Shown here one piece after another: positions 11,883-19,403 of a DNA stretch of 22,117 nucleotides. The stretch lies in the IMG/VR virus record IMGVR_UViG_3300025910_000038, positions 1 through 22,117 of that record; one strand, written 5' to 3'. The position numbers were made by a program, and so were the translations under genes. This DNA is from a virus. A model generated the notes under the pieces. The model saw only the letters and a program-made list of their open reading frames with translations, ran no database searches and was not told the DNA's origin. Every line of letters starts with the position of its first letter. The first letter of the stretch is position 1.

Positions 11883-11989
11883 TTGCTTCCCAGGCGGCTT
11901 TATGGTATAATGCAAGAGCTAAAAATGTTGTGTCGCGGCGGTACTGGACATACCCCGCGACCGGATACATCTGGATTGGAGATGCATCA
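11883..11989 (+). promoter_or_regulatory. Promoter and structured leader of the HNH-AP2 gene (copy B)
   Basis: TTGCTT (11883-11888), 17 bp and TATAAT (11906-11911; preceded by TATGG) are followed by a hairpin at 11933-11960: TCGCGG, bulged C, GGTA, 7-nt loop CTGGACA, TACC, CCGCGA. Then come CCGGATACATCTGG, GGAG and the ATG. The layout equals copy A at 8913-9016 with compensated stem changes. The GGATACATCTG box is read in different frames in the two copies, so conservation is not at protein level. Confidence 0.65.
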
Positions 11990-12613
11990 ATGGATACTGT
12001 ACCTCATTCTGGCCTCAACGACAATCCTCACATGATTCTTGTTCCACTTACATTAAAGGACAAGAATTTGTACGTTTCTATTAGCTTTGCTGATGCTGAA
12101 TTATCAGATAGGATTTGGCGCGCTCAGAGCAATGGAACTTCATTTTATGCTGTACGCACTGAGAGATATCCTGCTGGCGGTCCCAAGAAACAGCGTGTTG
12201 TATTTATGCATCGTGTGATATTGGAGCGTAAGTTAGGGCGTGCTATCCATCACGGCATGGTTGCAGACCATATTAATGGAAACACTTTAGATAATCGTCG
12301 TGAAAATCTACGCGAAGCAACACTGCGTCAAAATCAGCATAACAAGAGAGGACAATCACAAGCTTCTCATGGCTATAAAGGAGTAATTTGTTTACAGAAT
12401 TCTCCATCTAGAAAACAGGATACGCTTAAAAAACCTTGGGTTGCACGTATTTGGGGGGAAGGTAAACGCCATGAATATGGCGGGTTTGCCACAGTAGAGG
12501 AAGCTGCAAGGGCTTATGACCGTGCAGCAATTAGATTTAATGGAGAGTTTGTGCGTTTGAATTTCCCTAAAGAAGATTATGCGGAGCTGCACGAGGGAGG
12601 TGGTTGGGAATGA
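11990..12613 (+). CDS. HNH-AP2 homing endonuclease
   Basis: A 207-aa protein with an HNH_3-type nuclease domain (about 70-120: VFMHRVILERKLG; ADHINGNTLDNRRENLREAT; NQHNK) and an AP2/ERF DNA-binding domain (about 128-192: HGYKGVICL; KPWVARIWGEGKRHEYGGF; TVEEAARAYDRAAIRFNGEF). This is a classic phage homing-endonuclease pairing. The start at 11990 has GGAG 8 bases upstream; the longer in-frame opening at 11852 runs through the promoter/leader. It lies directly behind terL and its last residues (LHEGGGWE) resemble terL's own tail (THEEGWGYD). Its 3' end supplies the ribosome-binding site and ATGA overlap for the next gene. It is AT-richer than terL, consistent with transfer. Confidence 0.85.
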   Translation: MDTVPHSGLNDNPHMILVPLTLKDKNLYVSISFADAELSDRIWRAQSNGTSFYAVRTERYPAGGPKKQRVVFMHRVILERKLGRAIHHGMVADHINGNTLDNRRENLREATLRQNQHNKRGQSQASHGYKGVICLQNSPSRKQDTLKKPWVARIWGEGKRHEYGGFATVEEAARAYDRAAIRFNGEFVRLNFPKEDYAELHEGGGWE

Positions 12614-13071
12614 GCGAACAGGAAGTTATTTATATCTCCACGCCACAAGCTATACGAGGAACTGAACGCTATAAGAAGTATTATCGCCTGATTGGTCGCC
12701 ATTTTATTGGGGCAAAGCATATTAATGCACCGGAACTATTTCCATCAGGTCGGAGATGGCAAGAGGTTCTGAAGCTTATGACAACGCTTATATTTATTCG
12801 CGGTGAGAAAAAAAGTATTGATCGCGTGTGTCTTATGGAAATCATTTCGGCACACAATGCCGGTAAAAGGGTATTCATGGCAGGTACCGACCTTGAAGAA
12901 ACCCTTGTGCTCACACCATTCGATTACCTACATTTTTTCATGCCAAGCAACGAGCAGTTAGATAAGCGTAATTGGATCAGTGTATTGAAGCGCCGCAAGC
13001 GCCAAACCCCGCAAGTCAATGTATTTGAGTGGGCTGCATCGCACGAAGGCGGAATGGAGGGATGGGAATGA
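12610..13071 (+). CDS. Unknown protein between terL and portal, weak deoxyribosyltransferase-like pattern
   Basis: A 153-aa protein starting at the ATG that overlaps the preceding stop (ATGA), with GAGGGAGG upstream. The layout VIYISTPQAIRGTERYKKYY, then KSIDRVCLMEIISAHNAGKR and VFMAGTDLEE, recalls Rossmann-like nucleoside 2-deoxyribosyltransferase or SLOG folds, where a conserved Glu lies in such a helix before a GK-V-hydrophobic strand. This is a pattern impression, not a firm family match. Its C-terminus (FEWAASHEGGMEGWE) resembles terL's C-terminus (WEWSETHEEGW). With its AT-rich composition it may be an inserted accessory gene (moron) rather than a packaging gene. Confidence 0.45.
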   Translation: MSEQEVIYISTPQAIRGTERYKKYYRLIGRHFIGAKHINAPELFPSGRRWQEVLKLMTTLIFIRGEKKSIDRVCLMEIISAHNAGKRVFMAGTDLEETLVLTPFDYLHFFMPSNEQLDKRNWISVLKRRKRQTPQVNVFEWAASHEGGMEGWE

Positions 13072-13274
13072 AGCTGATGGAAGCTATCAACGCGGTTATG
13101 AGCTATCTGGTGCGCCAGCAGATGGTCTTTACGCTGACAAAAGCGTGGGAAGTCACAGAGGCGCATTTCAGAGTCTCCGTGCATCAATACCAGCCGGAGA
13201 ATATCACCCGTGTGTTTGATGTGCTGCCTACCGACGTAGCCGATTGCTGGAATGTCGTGGAGGTGCAAGCATGA
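13068..13274 (+). CDS. 68-aa phage protein, unknown function
   Basis: A 68-aa protein, MKLMEAINAVMSYLVRQQMV..., starting at the ATGA overlap with the preceding gene and preceded by GGAGGGA. Residues about 20-60 alternate strands and charged turns (FTLTKAWEVTEAHFRV; NITRVFDVLPTDVADCW). No motif recognised. Its 3' end provides GGAGGTG and the ATGA overlap for the portal gene, so it is co-translated with the head genes. Confidence 0.6.
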   Translation: MKLMEAINAVMSYLVRQQMVFTLTKAWEVTEAHFRVSVHQYQPENITRVFDVLPTDVADCWNVVEVQA

Positions 13275-15577
13275 GTAGACGCAGCAGGAACAGGCGCGCA
13301 TATACCTCTACGCAGCAAAAGGATAATCCTAACGTCGCCGTAGTGGTACAAAACCAGGGCGTCGGCACACCCGCGACCATGCCAAGGAATATGAGGGCAT
13401 ATATCCAGGAAGGCTATCGCGGCTCAAGAACAGTCTTTCGCGTCGTGCAATATATTGCCAGGGCGGGAGCTGGTATCAAGTGGAAGCATTATACTGATGC
13501 CACGAAGCAGAAAGAGATCACCAATCCGAATGACGAACTCATGACGCTGTGGGGTAAGCCAAATCCGAAGACATCAGGCTCACAGTTCAGAGAAGCGATG
13601 CTTGCCTATTATTGCTTAACCGGCAATTCGTATATCCTCGGCATCAATCAATGGCAACGCCCGAAGGCCAAGTTTGACGAGTTATATAACCTACGCCCTG
13701 ACCTCACCAAGATCAAAGTAGATAAGGATGGGCCAGTTTACTATGAGCTTGGGAATACCACACCTCCCACACGCTATCCTGATCCATTTGTCATGCACAA
13801 TAAACTGTTTGCGGGCAACGATGATGTATACGGCATGTCTCCCATAGAGGTAGCGGCTATGCTGGTTGACGTGCAGAAAGCCGGCCAGAAGTGGAATTTA
13901 GGCCTGCTGAACAATATGGCGCGACCAGGCGGCGCGTGGGTGACTGACGCACTACTCGGGGATCAGGAATATAAGAGCCTGAAGGATGAAATCAAGAAGA
14001 AGTTCGCGGGCCCGCGTAACGCCGGTGAAACGGCTATACTGCATGGTGGTGTGAAGTGGCAGAGTATGAGCATGAGCCCGATGGAGCTTGATTGGATCGA
14101 GTCAGATACGAAGAGCGACCGTGATATAGCGGGCATCCTTTTCAATTTCCCCCTGTTTCTCCTGGGACTTGCTGATAGCACCTACAGCAACCAGGAAGAA
14201 GCACGCTATGCGCTCTATACCGAGATCGAATTGCCGCTTCTGGATATGTTTCAAGATAGCTTGAATATGTGGCTCGTGCCGCCTTTTGGTGGGTATTTGG
14301 GTTACGATCCAAAGGATATAGAAGCTATACAGAGGCGATTGCAAGAAGCGCAAGGGCAAGCATCTGATAGGGCTCAGGCTGAATTCACTGCCGGTACTAC
14401 GACCCTCCATGAAGCTAGAGAAATACAAGGCAAGAAACCGTTGCCCGTCAAGGATTTCATGTATGTTAATCAGGTACCGGTGCATGTAGAAGACCTGGAC
14501 GAGTACATTGCAGCACAAGCCGGTAAGGTGATCAATCCGCCAAAGCCGCCGCCGATGTTGCCACAGACGATAGTAACCCCGGTAGACGATAATAACCCGG
14601 ATGATAGTAACCCGGATGACAACCAACCGCCTCAGAAAATGCTGCCTCCTGCTGTACAAATCAAGGTGCTAGACCTCCAAACCGCCGACGAGAAAGCGGC
14701 CTATATGAAATCGGTCGAGAGCCAAAGGATAAAATGGGAGAAGGTGATCGTGAGCAGGCTGCAAGACTACTTTAAGGACGAACATAAGACGATTGCCGCA
14801 GCTGTGAGTAGAGGCGATGTCTCAGATGCAGCCCCCAACGTAGCACACGCTCTGACCGTCTTAGAGCAGCAAGGGACGCTTAAGAACTTATTGGTGAGTG
14901 TTTACCAGGATGTCGGGACAGACAGCGGTGAGAGCGTTCTAAAGGACTTAAAATACAATGAGAAGCCGTTTGAGCAGAAACAACTTGCCATCGATTTTAA
15001 CCTCTATTCACCAGATGTGCTTATCTATCTTCTCTCGATGGCGGGTAAGAAAGTTACCCAAATCGATGCGACGACGCTGGCAGAGTTGCAAAGCGCGCTT
15101 GAAGAGGGCGTGCAGGCCGGAGAGTCCATCGCGCAGTTATCGAAAAGGGTCGATGATCTATACGCCTTCCAGACCGAAGAACGCATCCAAAAAATAGTCG
15201 CAACTGAAGTAGTAGCAGCTAGCAACTATGGCTCACACGAGGCGGCTAAAGCGTCTGATCTCTCGCTGAACAAGGTGTGGCTGGCAACCAACGACGGGCA
15301 CACACGACCCGATCATCGGGAAGCAGACGGGCAGACGGTAGGCATGGATGAACCTTTTGATGTAGGTGGAGAACAACTGATGTTCCCAGGCGATACGTCG
15401 CTCGGAGCTTCTGCTAAGGAAATAATTTTCTGCCGCTGTACGCAATACTACGAGCAAGCGCCGGATAGTAGCCTGGAAGATGATATCGGCAAAGCGTTGA
15501 CGCGGTTAGCCAGGAGCATCCCACAGGTGGCAGTCACCCGAGAGCAGTACCGCGAATTGTTGAGGATAAAGCGATGA
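13271..15577 (+). CDS. Portal protein fused to a MuF-like head-morphogenesis domain
   Basis: A 768-aa protein. The N-terminal half (about 1-400) is an HK97-type portal: SRTVFRVVQYIARAGAGIKW, LMTLWGKPNPKTSGSQFREA, YYCLTGNSYILG, YGMSPIEVAAMLVD, and FLLGLADSTYSNQEEARYAL. An Asp/Asn/Pro-rich linker (about 435-460) follows. The C-terminal part (about 640-725) carries a Phage_Mu_F signature: EVVAASNYGSHEAAKASD, TRPDHREADGQ, PGDTS and CRCTQ. Portals form the dodecameric packaging vertex; MuF proteins are minor head components. A single-chain fusion is known in some phages. No toxin domain follows the MuF part. GGAGGTG precedes the ATG at 13271, which overlaps the previous stop. Confidence 0.9.
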   Translation: MSRRSRNRRAYTSTQQKDNPNVAVVVQNQGVGTPATMPRNMRAYIQEGYRGSRTVFRVVQYIARAGAGIKWKHYTDATKQKEITNPNDELMTLWGKPNPKTSGSQFREAMLAYYCLTGNSYILGINQWQRPKAKFDELYNLRPDLTKIKVDKDGPVYYELGNTTPPTRYPDPFVMHNKLFAGNDDVYGMSPIEVAAMLVDVQKAGQKWNLGLLNNMARPGGAWVTDALLGDQEYKSLKDEIKKKFAGPRNAGETAILHGGVKWQSMSMSPMELDWIESDTKSDRDIAGILFNFPLFLLGLADSTYSNQEEARYALYTEIELPLLDMFQDSLNMWLVPPFGGYLGYDPKDIEAIQRRLQEAQGQASDRAQAEFTAGTTTLHEAREIQGKKPLPVKDFMYVNQVPVHVEDLDEYIAAQAGKVINPPKPPPMLPQTIVTPVDDNNPDDSNPDDNQPPQKMLPPAVQIKVLDLQTADEKAAYMKSVESQRIKWEKVIVSRLQDYFKDEHKTIAAAVSRGDVSDAAPNVAHALTVLEQQGTLKNLLVSVYQDVGTDSGESVLKDLKYNEKPFEQKQLAIDFNLYSPDVLIYLLSMAGKKVTQIDATTLAELQSALEEGVQAGESIAQLSKRVDDLYAFQTEERIQKIVATEVVAASNYGSHEAAKASDLSLNKVWLATNDGHTRPDHREADGQTVGMDEPFDVGGEQLMFPGDTSLGASAKEIIFCRCTQYYEQAPDSSLEDDIGKALTRLARSIPQVAVTREQYRELLRIKR

Positions 15578-15753
15578 AAAAGCGAGATGAGCGACGGTTT
15601 CAGGCGACCGTACGGGAAGTGTATCTTGCCTATCTGCGTAATGCACACGCACATGGCGTCAACATTGGTTGGCCGTCCTGGGCAGAAGTGCATCCCGGGT
15701 GGAAGCGCATCTTCTATGGTCAGGCAAGAGAACTATTGAGGGCTAAACGATGA
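15574..15753 (+). CDS. 59-aa basic protein, unknown function
   Basis: Starts at an ATGA overlap with the portal stop and reads MKKRDERRFQATVREVYLAY, with a Trp-containing turn (IGWPSWAEVHPGWKR) and a basic helical end (ARELLRAKR). It is one of three tiny overlapping genes between portal and protease. Its 3' end (GAGGGCTAAACGATGA) provides the next ribosome-binding site. Coding is supported by the coupling; function unknown. Confidence 0.6.
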   Translation: MKKRDERRFQATVREVYLAYLRNAHAHGVNIGWPSWAEVHPGWKRIFYGQARELLRAKR

Positions 15754-15941
15754 ATAACAAAGAAGCCCAGGTTTACAAGGAAAAGCGACAGCGGTTCTTG
15801 GCCGCGCTCAAGCGGTCTGATCCAACGATTGTCAGTGTCCTTGAGACGAGCGATGAGCGAAGCAGGCTCGACCGCGAGGAGAACAGGCGCAGACGAGTAG
15901 AAGCGTTTCGCAAGCGAGCAGAGAAGAGGGCGAAACGATGA
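15750..15941 (+). CDS. 63-aa highly charged helical protein
   Basis: An Arg/Lys/Glu-dominated single helix (YKEKRQRFLAALKRSD; SRLDREENRRRRVEAFRKRA) with start and stop both in ATGA overlaps with neighbours. It could be a scaffold- or nucleic-acid-associated head assembly factor, but no family is recognised. Confidence 0.6.
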   Translation: MNNKEAQVYKEKRQRFLAALKRSDPTIVSVLETSDERSRLDREENRRRRVEAFRKRAEKRAKR

Positions 15942-16156
15942 ACACACAAGTCGAAGAGTATATCGCTACTCTGCTGAGCCTGGGCCTTTCGCGCAGCCAG
16001 GTAAGCGAGAAAGCCTATGATTACGCGCTGGCGTTACTGCTAGAAGAGCAAGCCGAGGGCGCGTCTGTCACAGCGGCCATGATGGCGCGGGCTGCTGAAC
16101 TGGTCAGGGATGCCATACCGAAAGTAACTCGTTTCTACGAGCTAAAACAGAGGTGA
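15938..16156 (+). CDS. 72-aa helical protein, unknown function
   Basis: A 72-aa, all-helical, Ala/Leu-rich protein (EEYIATLLSLGLSRSQVSEK; YALALLLEEQAEGASVTAAM). It is started at an ATGA overlap and followed by GAGGTGAG, the ribosome-binding site of the prohead protease gene. Size and position between portal and protease suggest a head-assembly accessory. Confidence 0.6.
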   Translation: MNTQVEEYIATLLSLGLSRSQVSEKAYDYALALLLEEQAEGASVTAAMMARAAELVRDAIPKVTRFYELKQR

Positions 16157-16160
16157 GAAA

Positions 16161-17330
16161 ATGAGAGTACCAAAGATCGAACGACCGATAGAATACAAAG
16201 CCATCCTGAGCGGGGAGATCAAAGCTACCAATGATGCACAAGGAATCATTGAAGGCTATCTGAATTATATTGGGAACGTCGATTTTGGCGGTGATCGCAC
16301 GATGAAAGGCGCATTTCAGAAGACGATAAAAGTCTCGTATGCGCGCAAGTCAGAACAGAACCTAGATTATCTCTGGCCCTATCTCTGGAACCATGATTAT
16401 AGCAATCCTCGTCTTGTACCAGGGGGCATATTCGATGCTGATGAAGACCGTAAAGGGCTCTACATCAAAGTGAAACTCTTGCAAGAAATTGAGATAGGCC
16501 GGGACCTCTACGCCAGTTTCAAAGCTCGAACGATTACCAAGCAATCGATGGGATATATAGCGCAGCAAGTTGACTGGGTGAAAGAAGACGGCCGTTCTAT
16601 CCGCAATTTGCTGGAAGTAGAGGTAAAGGAGGGAAGCGCCGTTGTCTTCCCGATGAATGACCTGGCCCAGGTAGACACCGTGAAAAACGGGAGGAGGAGC
16701 TTTTTTATGACAGGTAAAACAAAGCAGGAATCGCCTGCTGTAATCACGACCAAAGACTACGCATCCGATTATGCGCAAGTGACACAACAGGACTGGGTTT
16801 CGGATCTCTGGAATCTCTGGTATCCGTTCAGGAACGCCATGACCCAGGCGTTTGTGATTGGCGATCGGCCAGCAGAGGATATCGATACAGCCCTGGATCA
16901 ATTCGGCGTGGCTGTGCGTGCGTATGTGCAGCAAGGGATCGCGCTGAACATGACCGAGTACCTGCAACCTGACGACGATGAGAGTACTACCATGCCAATG
17001 TATATGAGCGCTGACGACAACCCTGAAACGAAAGAAACGAAAGCGGGTCGGGTGATCTCAGCAGCTAACCATGCCAAGATTACTAAAGCAGTTGACGGTA
17101 TTCATGAGCATACCAAGACCATCAAGGAAGTGCTGAAGTCGGCAGCGACCCAACGGGCGGCAGACCTGCAAGGATACCCCGTCTATTCCTCATCTGAGAA
17201 TGACCCGACACCTGAGCAGAAACAGGACGAGCAGGACGATAACACGGAAACGCCTCCTGCGGATATGCATACGCTGCTGGATGATCTGGTCAACGTGCTA
17301 CACGCACAAAACTCATTCCGGGGCATTTAA
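16161..17330 (+). CDS. HK97-family prohead protease (U35)
   Basis: A 389-aa protein. Residues about 10-175 form the U35 protease domain: IIEGYLNYIGNVDFGGDRTM, PYLWNHDYSNP with catalytic H78, GLYIKVKLL, and TITKQSMGY with nucleophile S129, followed by LLEVEVKEGSAVVFPMN. It matures the capsid by removing the N-terminal delta domain of the major capsid protein. The roughly 200-residue C-terminal extension (FMTGKTKQESPAVIT; NLWYPFRNAMTQAFV; DGIHEHTKTIKEVLKS) is longer than in many proteases and ends in an acidic Glu/Asp/Pro-rich region. It may act as scaffold. GAGGTGAG precedes the ATG. Function assignment is firm; the role of the extension is inference. Confidence 0.9.
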   Translation: MRVPKIERPIEYKAILSGEIKATNDAQGIIEGYLNYIGNVDFGGDRTMKGAFQKTIKVSYARKSEQNLDYLWPYLWNHDYSNPRLVPGGIFDADEDRKGLYIKVKLLQEIEIGRDLYASFKARTITKQSMGYIAQQVDWVKEDGRSIRNLLEVEVKEGSAVVFPMNDLAQVDTVKNGRRSFFMTGKTKQESPAVITTKDYASDYAQVTQQDWVSDLWNLWYPFRNAMTQAFVIGDRPAEDIDTALDQFGVAVRAYVQQGIALNMTEYLQPDDDESTTMPMYMSADDNPETKETKAGRVISAANHAKITKAVDGIHEHTKTIKEVLKSAATQRAADLQGYPVYSSSENDPTPEQKQDEQDDNTETPPADMHTLLDDLVNVLHAQNSFRGI

Positions 17331-17335
17331 GACTG

Positions 17336-17538
17336 TGGTATACTACTACTAATACCAACGGGCGCTGATTTATCTACCCCGTTACTATAACGACCCTGGC
17401 ACAATTGAATACAAACGAAGGCGCTGCTTAGACTACCCTTCGTGATATAAAACCGAATAAACGCAGTGGGCGCTGTATATCTACCCCGCGAGCGTGGATG
17501 AAACGTACATTTCAGCCATGAACGGAGGTAGATTTTTT
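17336..17538 (+). promoter_or_regulatory. Capsid-gene leader: extended -10 and three related hairpins
   Basis: TGGTATACT at 17336-17344 is an extended -10 promoter. The following leader has three hairpins with different stems but similar loops: AACGGG/CCCGTT (17357-17362, 17378-17383), ACGAAGG/CCTTCGT (17415-17421, 17437-17443) and GTGGG/CCCGC (17466-17470, 17485-17489). Each loop is CGCTG, 5-6 variable bases, then CTAC. Changing stems with a constant loop imply a repeated RNA structure, probably a protein-binding or stability element governing the very abundant capsid mRNA. No coding sequence was found in this stretch. Confidence 0.65.
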
Positions 17539-18867
17539 ATGGCGATACAGCTTACGGAACTGAGAGAGCTGACGGATGAAATCCAGAAGCTCAATAAGCA
17601 CCTTGATGAGCGTGTCAAAACCATCGAGGAGCGGCAAGACAAGACCGAACTCAAGATCAGCCAGGGCGGGCCTATTGCGGCTGAAGCCAGGGCTGAACTC
17701 AACAAGATCAACGAGAAGATCAGCGGTGAGATCAAAGAATACAAAAAGCTGGTGTTGCAGCATAAAGAAGAGATGCTTGCCATGCAGCGCCCACCCGTTG
17801 CAGGTGGATATCCTGGCTCTACTGCTGGCTCCTACAAGCCCCCGGCAACTAAAGCGATTGAGAAGTTCCTACGCAAAGGCGGCGATGCCACAGCCCTGAC
17901 ACGCGAAGAACTTTCGTACATCTCCTTTAACCACATGGACTATGACCAGTTCACACCAGAGCAAAAAGTCATGGTGTCAGCGGCGGCAGACCTGGGCGGC
18001 TTCTTCGCAGGGACTGACCTCAGCGACAAATTCATCCAGAAACTGTTCTTGATCTCACCCCTGCGCTCACTTGCCGATACGCAGACTATTGGCGGTGAGA
18101 AGTTGCTGATCCCGTCAGAAGGTACGACCGATACAAACATCTTCTGGTCGGATGAGCAGACCGGTTTCCAGGCGTCCCCTGACCCCAACCTGGGCATGAT
18201 TGAGGTGTTTGCGCGAGAATTGAACGGTTACCTCAAACTTTCTCGCCAGAACCTCGAGGATAGCGTGTTTGACGTGGAAGCCTACATCCTCAAGCGCTTG
18301 ACGCGCCAATTCGCGCAAAAAGAGGGCACTGCTTTCATTTTGGGGAACGGAGTTGCAAGGCCAGAAGGCATCCTGACGGTAGCAGCGCAGGCTTCCTTCG
18401 GTGGCATGAACGGGTTGGTCGGCACCGACAGTACTAACCATAAAATCCTGCCAACCGATATCATCTCGCTCATGCACGTCGGCAAATCAGGCTATCGGCC
18501 TACCGCGACCTGGCTGATGTCTAATGCCACCATCGGCGCGTGCCGACTGTTTGCCGACACCACGACCCGCCCACTCTGGACGATGTTCGGTGACGAGTTC
18601 AGGGAAACCCTCTTCGGTCGGCCCATCGTGGAAATGCCGGACATGCCCAATCCAACCTCGGGCGCGAACGTCTACACTGCCGGTCAGCTGCCTGTGATCT
18701 TCGGCGATATCGGGCAAGGCTACCAGATTGTGGATAGGGTCGGCCTGACCTTCCAAACCTTAAAAGAACTGTTCGCCATTCAGAACCAGGTGGCCTACCT
18801 TGCGCGTGTGCGCGTGGGTGGTAAGGTCGTGCTTCCTGAAGCGATCTCTGTCCTGAAGATGGCCTAG
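17539..18867 (+). CDS. Major capsid protein, HK97 fold
   Basis: A 442-aa HK97-type capsid protein. Residues about 1-80 are a coiled-coil delta/scaffold domain (LRELTDEIQKLNKHLDERVK; SGEIKEYKKLVLQHKEEML). A Gly/Pro/Ser-rich region about 85-105 probably contains the protease cleavage site. The capsid domain follows: ADLGGFFAGTDLSDKFIQKL, SPLRSLADTQTIGG, DTNIFWSDEQTGFQ, the E-loop/P-domain region, ILGNGVARPEGIL, TWLMSNATIGACR, FGRPIVEMPDMPNP and a closing A-domain (VIFGDIGQGYQIVDRVG). The start at 17539 is supported by GGAGGT 10 bases upstream; a GTG at 17494 opens the frame earlier. It is processed by the preceding protease. Confidence 0.92.
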   Translation: MAIQLTELRELTDEIQKLNKHLDERVKTIEERQDKTELKISQGGPIAAEARAELNKINEKISGEIKEYKKLVLQHKEEMLAMQRPPVAGGYPGSTAGSYKPPATKAIEKFLRKGGDATALTREELSYISFNHMDYDQFTPEQKVMVSAAADLGGFFAGTDLSDKFIQKLFLISPLRSLADTQTIGGEKLLIPSEGTTDTNIFWSDEQTGFQASPDPNLGMIEVFARELNGYLKLSRQNLEDSVFDVEAYILKRLTRQFAQKEGTAFILGNGVARPEGILTVAAQASFGGMNGLVGTDSTNHKILPTDIISLMHVGKSGYRPTATWLMSNATIGACRLFADTTTRPLWTMFGDEFRETLFGRPIVEMPDMPNPTSGANVYTAGQLPVIFGDIGQGYQIVDRVGLTFQTLKELFAIQNQVAYLARVRVGGKVVLPEAISVLKMA

Positions 18868-18907
18868 TTGTCCTTTTGCCGCTTATAACAGAGCAGACAA
18901 AAGACAA
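18868..18907 (+). promoter_or_regulatory. Hairpin between capsid and cement-like genes
   Basis: TTGTCCTTTTG (18868-18878) pairs with CAAAAGACAA (18898-18907) with one bulged C. There is no T-tract downstream. It may stabilise the 3' end of the capsid mRNA or set relative expression of the next gene. Confidence 0.4.
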
Positions 18908-18921
18908 AGGAGATAGAACAC

Positions 18922-19386
18922 ATGTCTTTTCCGGGTGTCATCGGGAAAAACCCGAGTAAATACCTCTGGGCGATCCAAACGCTTCTGCCCAAAGCGTATG
19001 TGGGTACAGGCACAAGTGGAGCCGATATCAACCGCTATCGCAATGGCGGCTATAGCGGGCTTGCCCTGGTCTTCATTCCTGGACTGTGGACTGACGGCAC
19101 GCACACCTTTGTGATCGAAGAAGCCGACGATAACGGCTCCGGCGCACCTGGCACCTATACAACGGTGGTTGCGGCTGACCTGATGCCTTCGCCTGAAGTG
19201 GGTGTATATGGCACGGCTGCCACGTTCTTACCGTTTAATGCTGCTTCGACGGTTGTGCAGCGCATTGACTATATTGGGCGTAAGCAATGGGTGCGCGTGC
19301 GTTCCGTTGAAGCTGGTGTCACCACCGGCGCGGTCTACTCCGTGCTGGCTCTCCTGGCAGCGCCGAACATCTTCCCGGCTGCATAG
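18922..19386 (+). CDS. Putative capsid decoration/cement protein
   Basis: A 154-aa beta-rich protein directly behind the major capsid gene, with AAAGGAGA upstream of the ATG. The pattern of Gly-rich strands (ALVFIPGLWTDGTHTFVIEE; ADDNGSGAPGTY) and the C-terminal VVQRIDYIGRKQWVRVRSVE followed by VYSVLALLAAP resembles Bbp16-type capsid cement proteins, which share a late arginine/tyrosine strand and a small-residue tail. No other motif is seen. Position makes a decoration role likely; the family match is by impression only. Confidence 0.5.
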   Translation: MSFPGVIGKNPSKYLWAIQTLLPKAYVGTGTSGADINRYRNGGYSGLALVFIPGLWTDGTHTFVIEEADDNGSGAPGTYTTVVAADLMPSPEVGVYGTAATFLPFNAASTVVQRIDYIGRKQWVRVRSVEAGVTTGAVYSVLALLAAPNIFPAA

Positions 19387-19403
19387 GAATTGAGGCATGG
19401 CGC

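Noticed and set aside
11852-11989. N-terminal extension of the HNH-AP2 protein
   Set aside because: It overlaps the terL end and the promoter/leader. The conserved box is in a different frame from the GIY-YIG copy, so it is not a protein domain.
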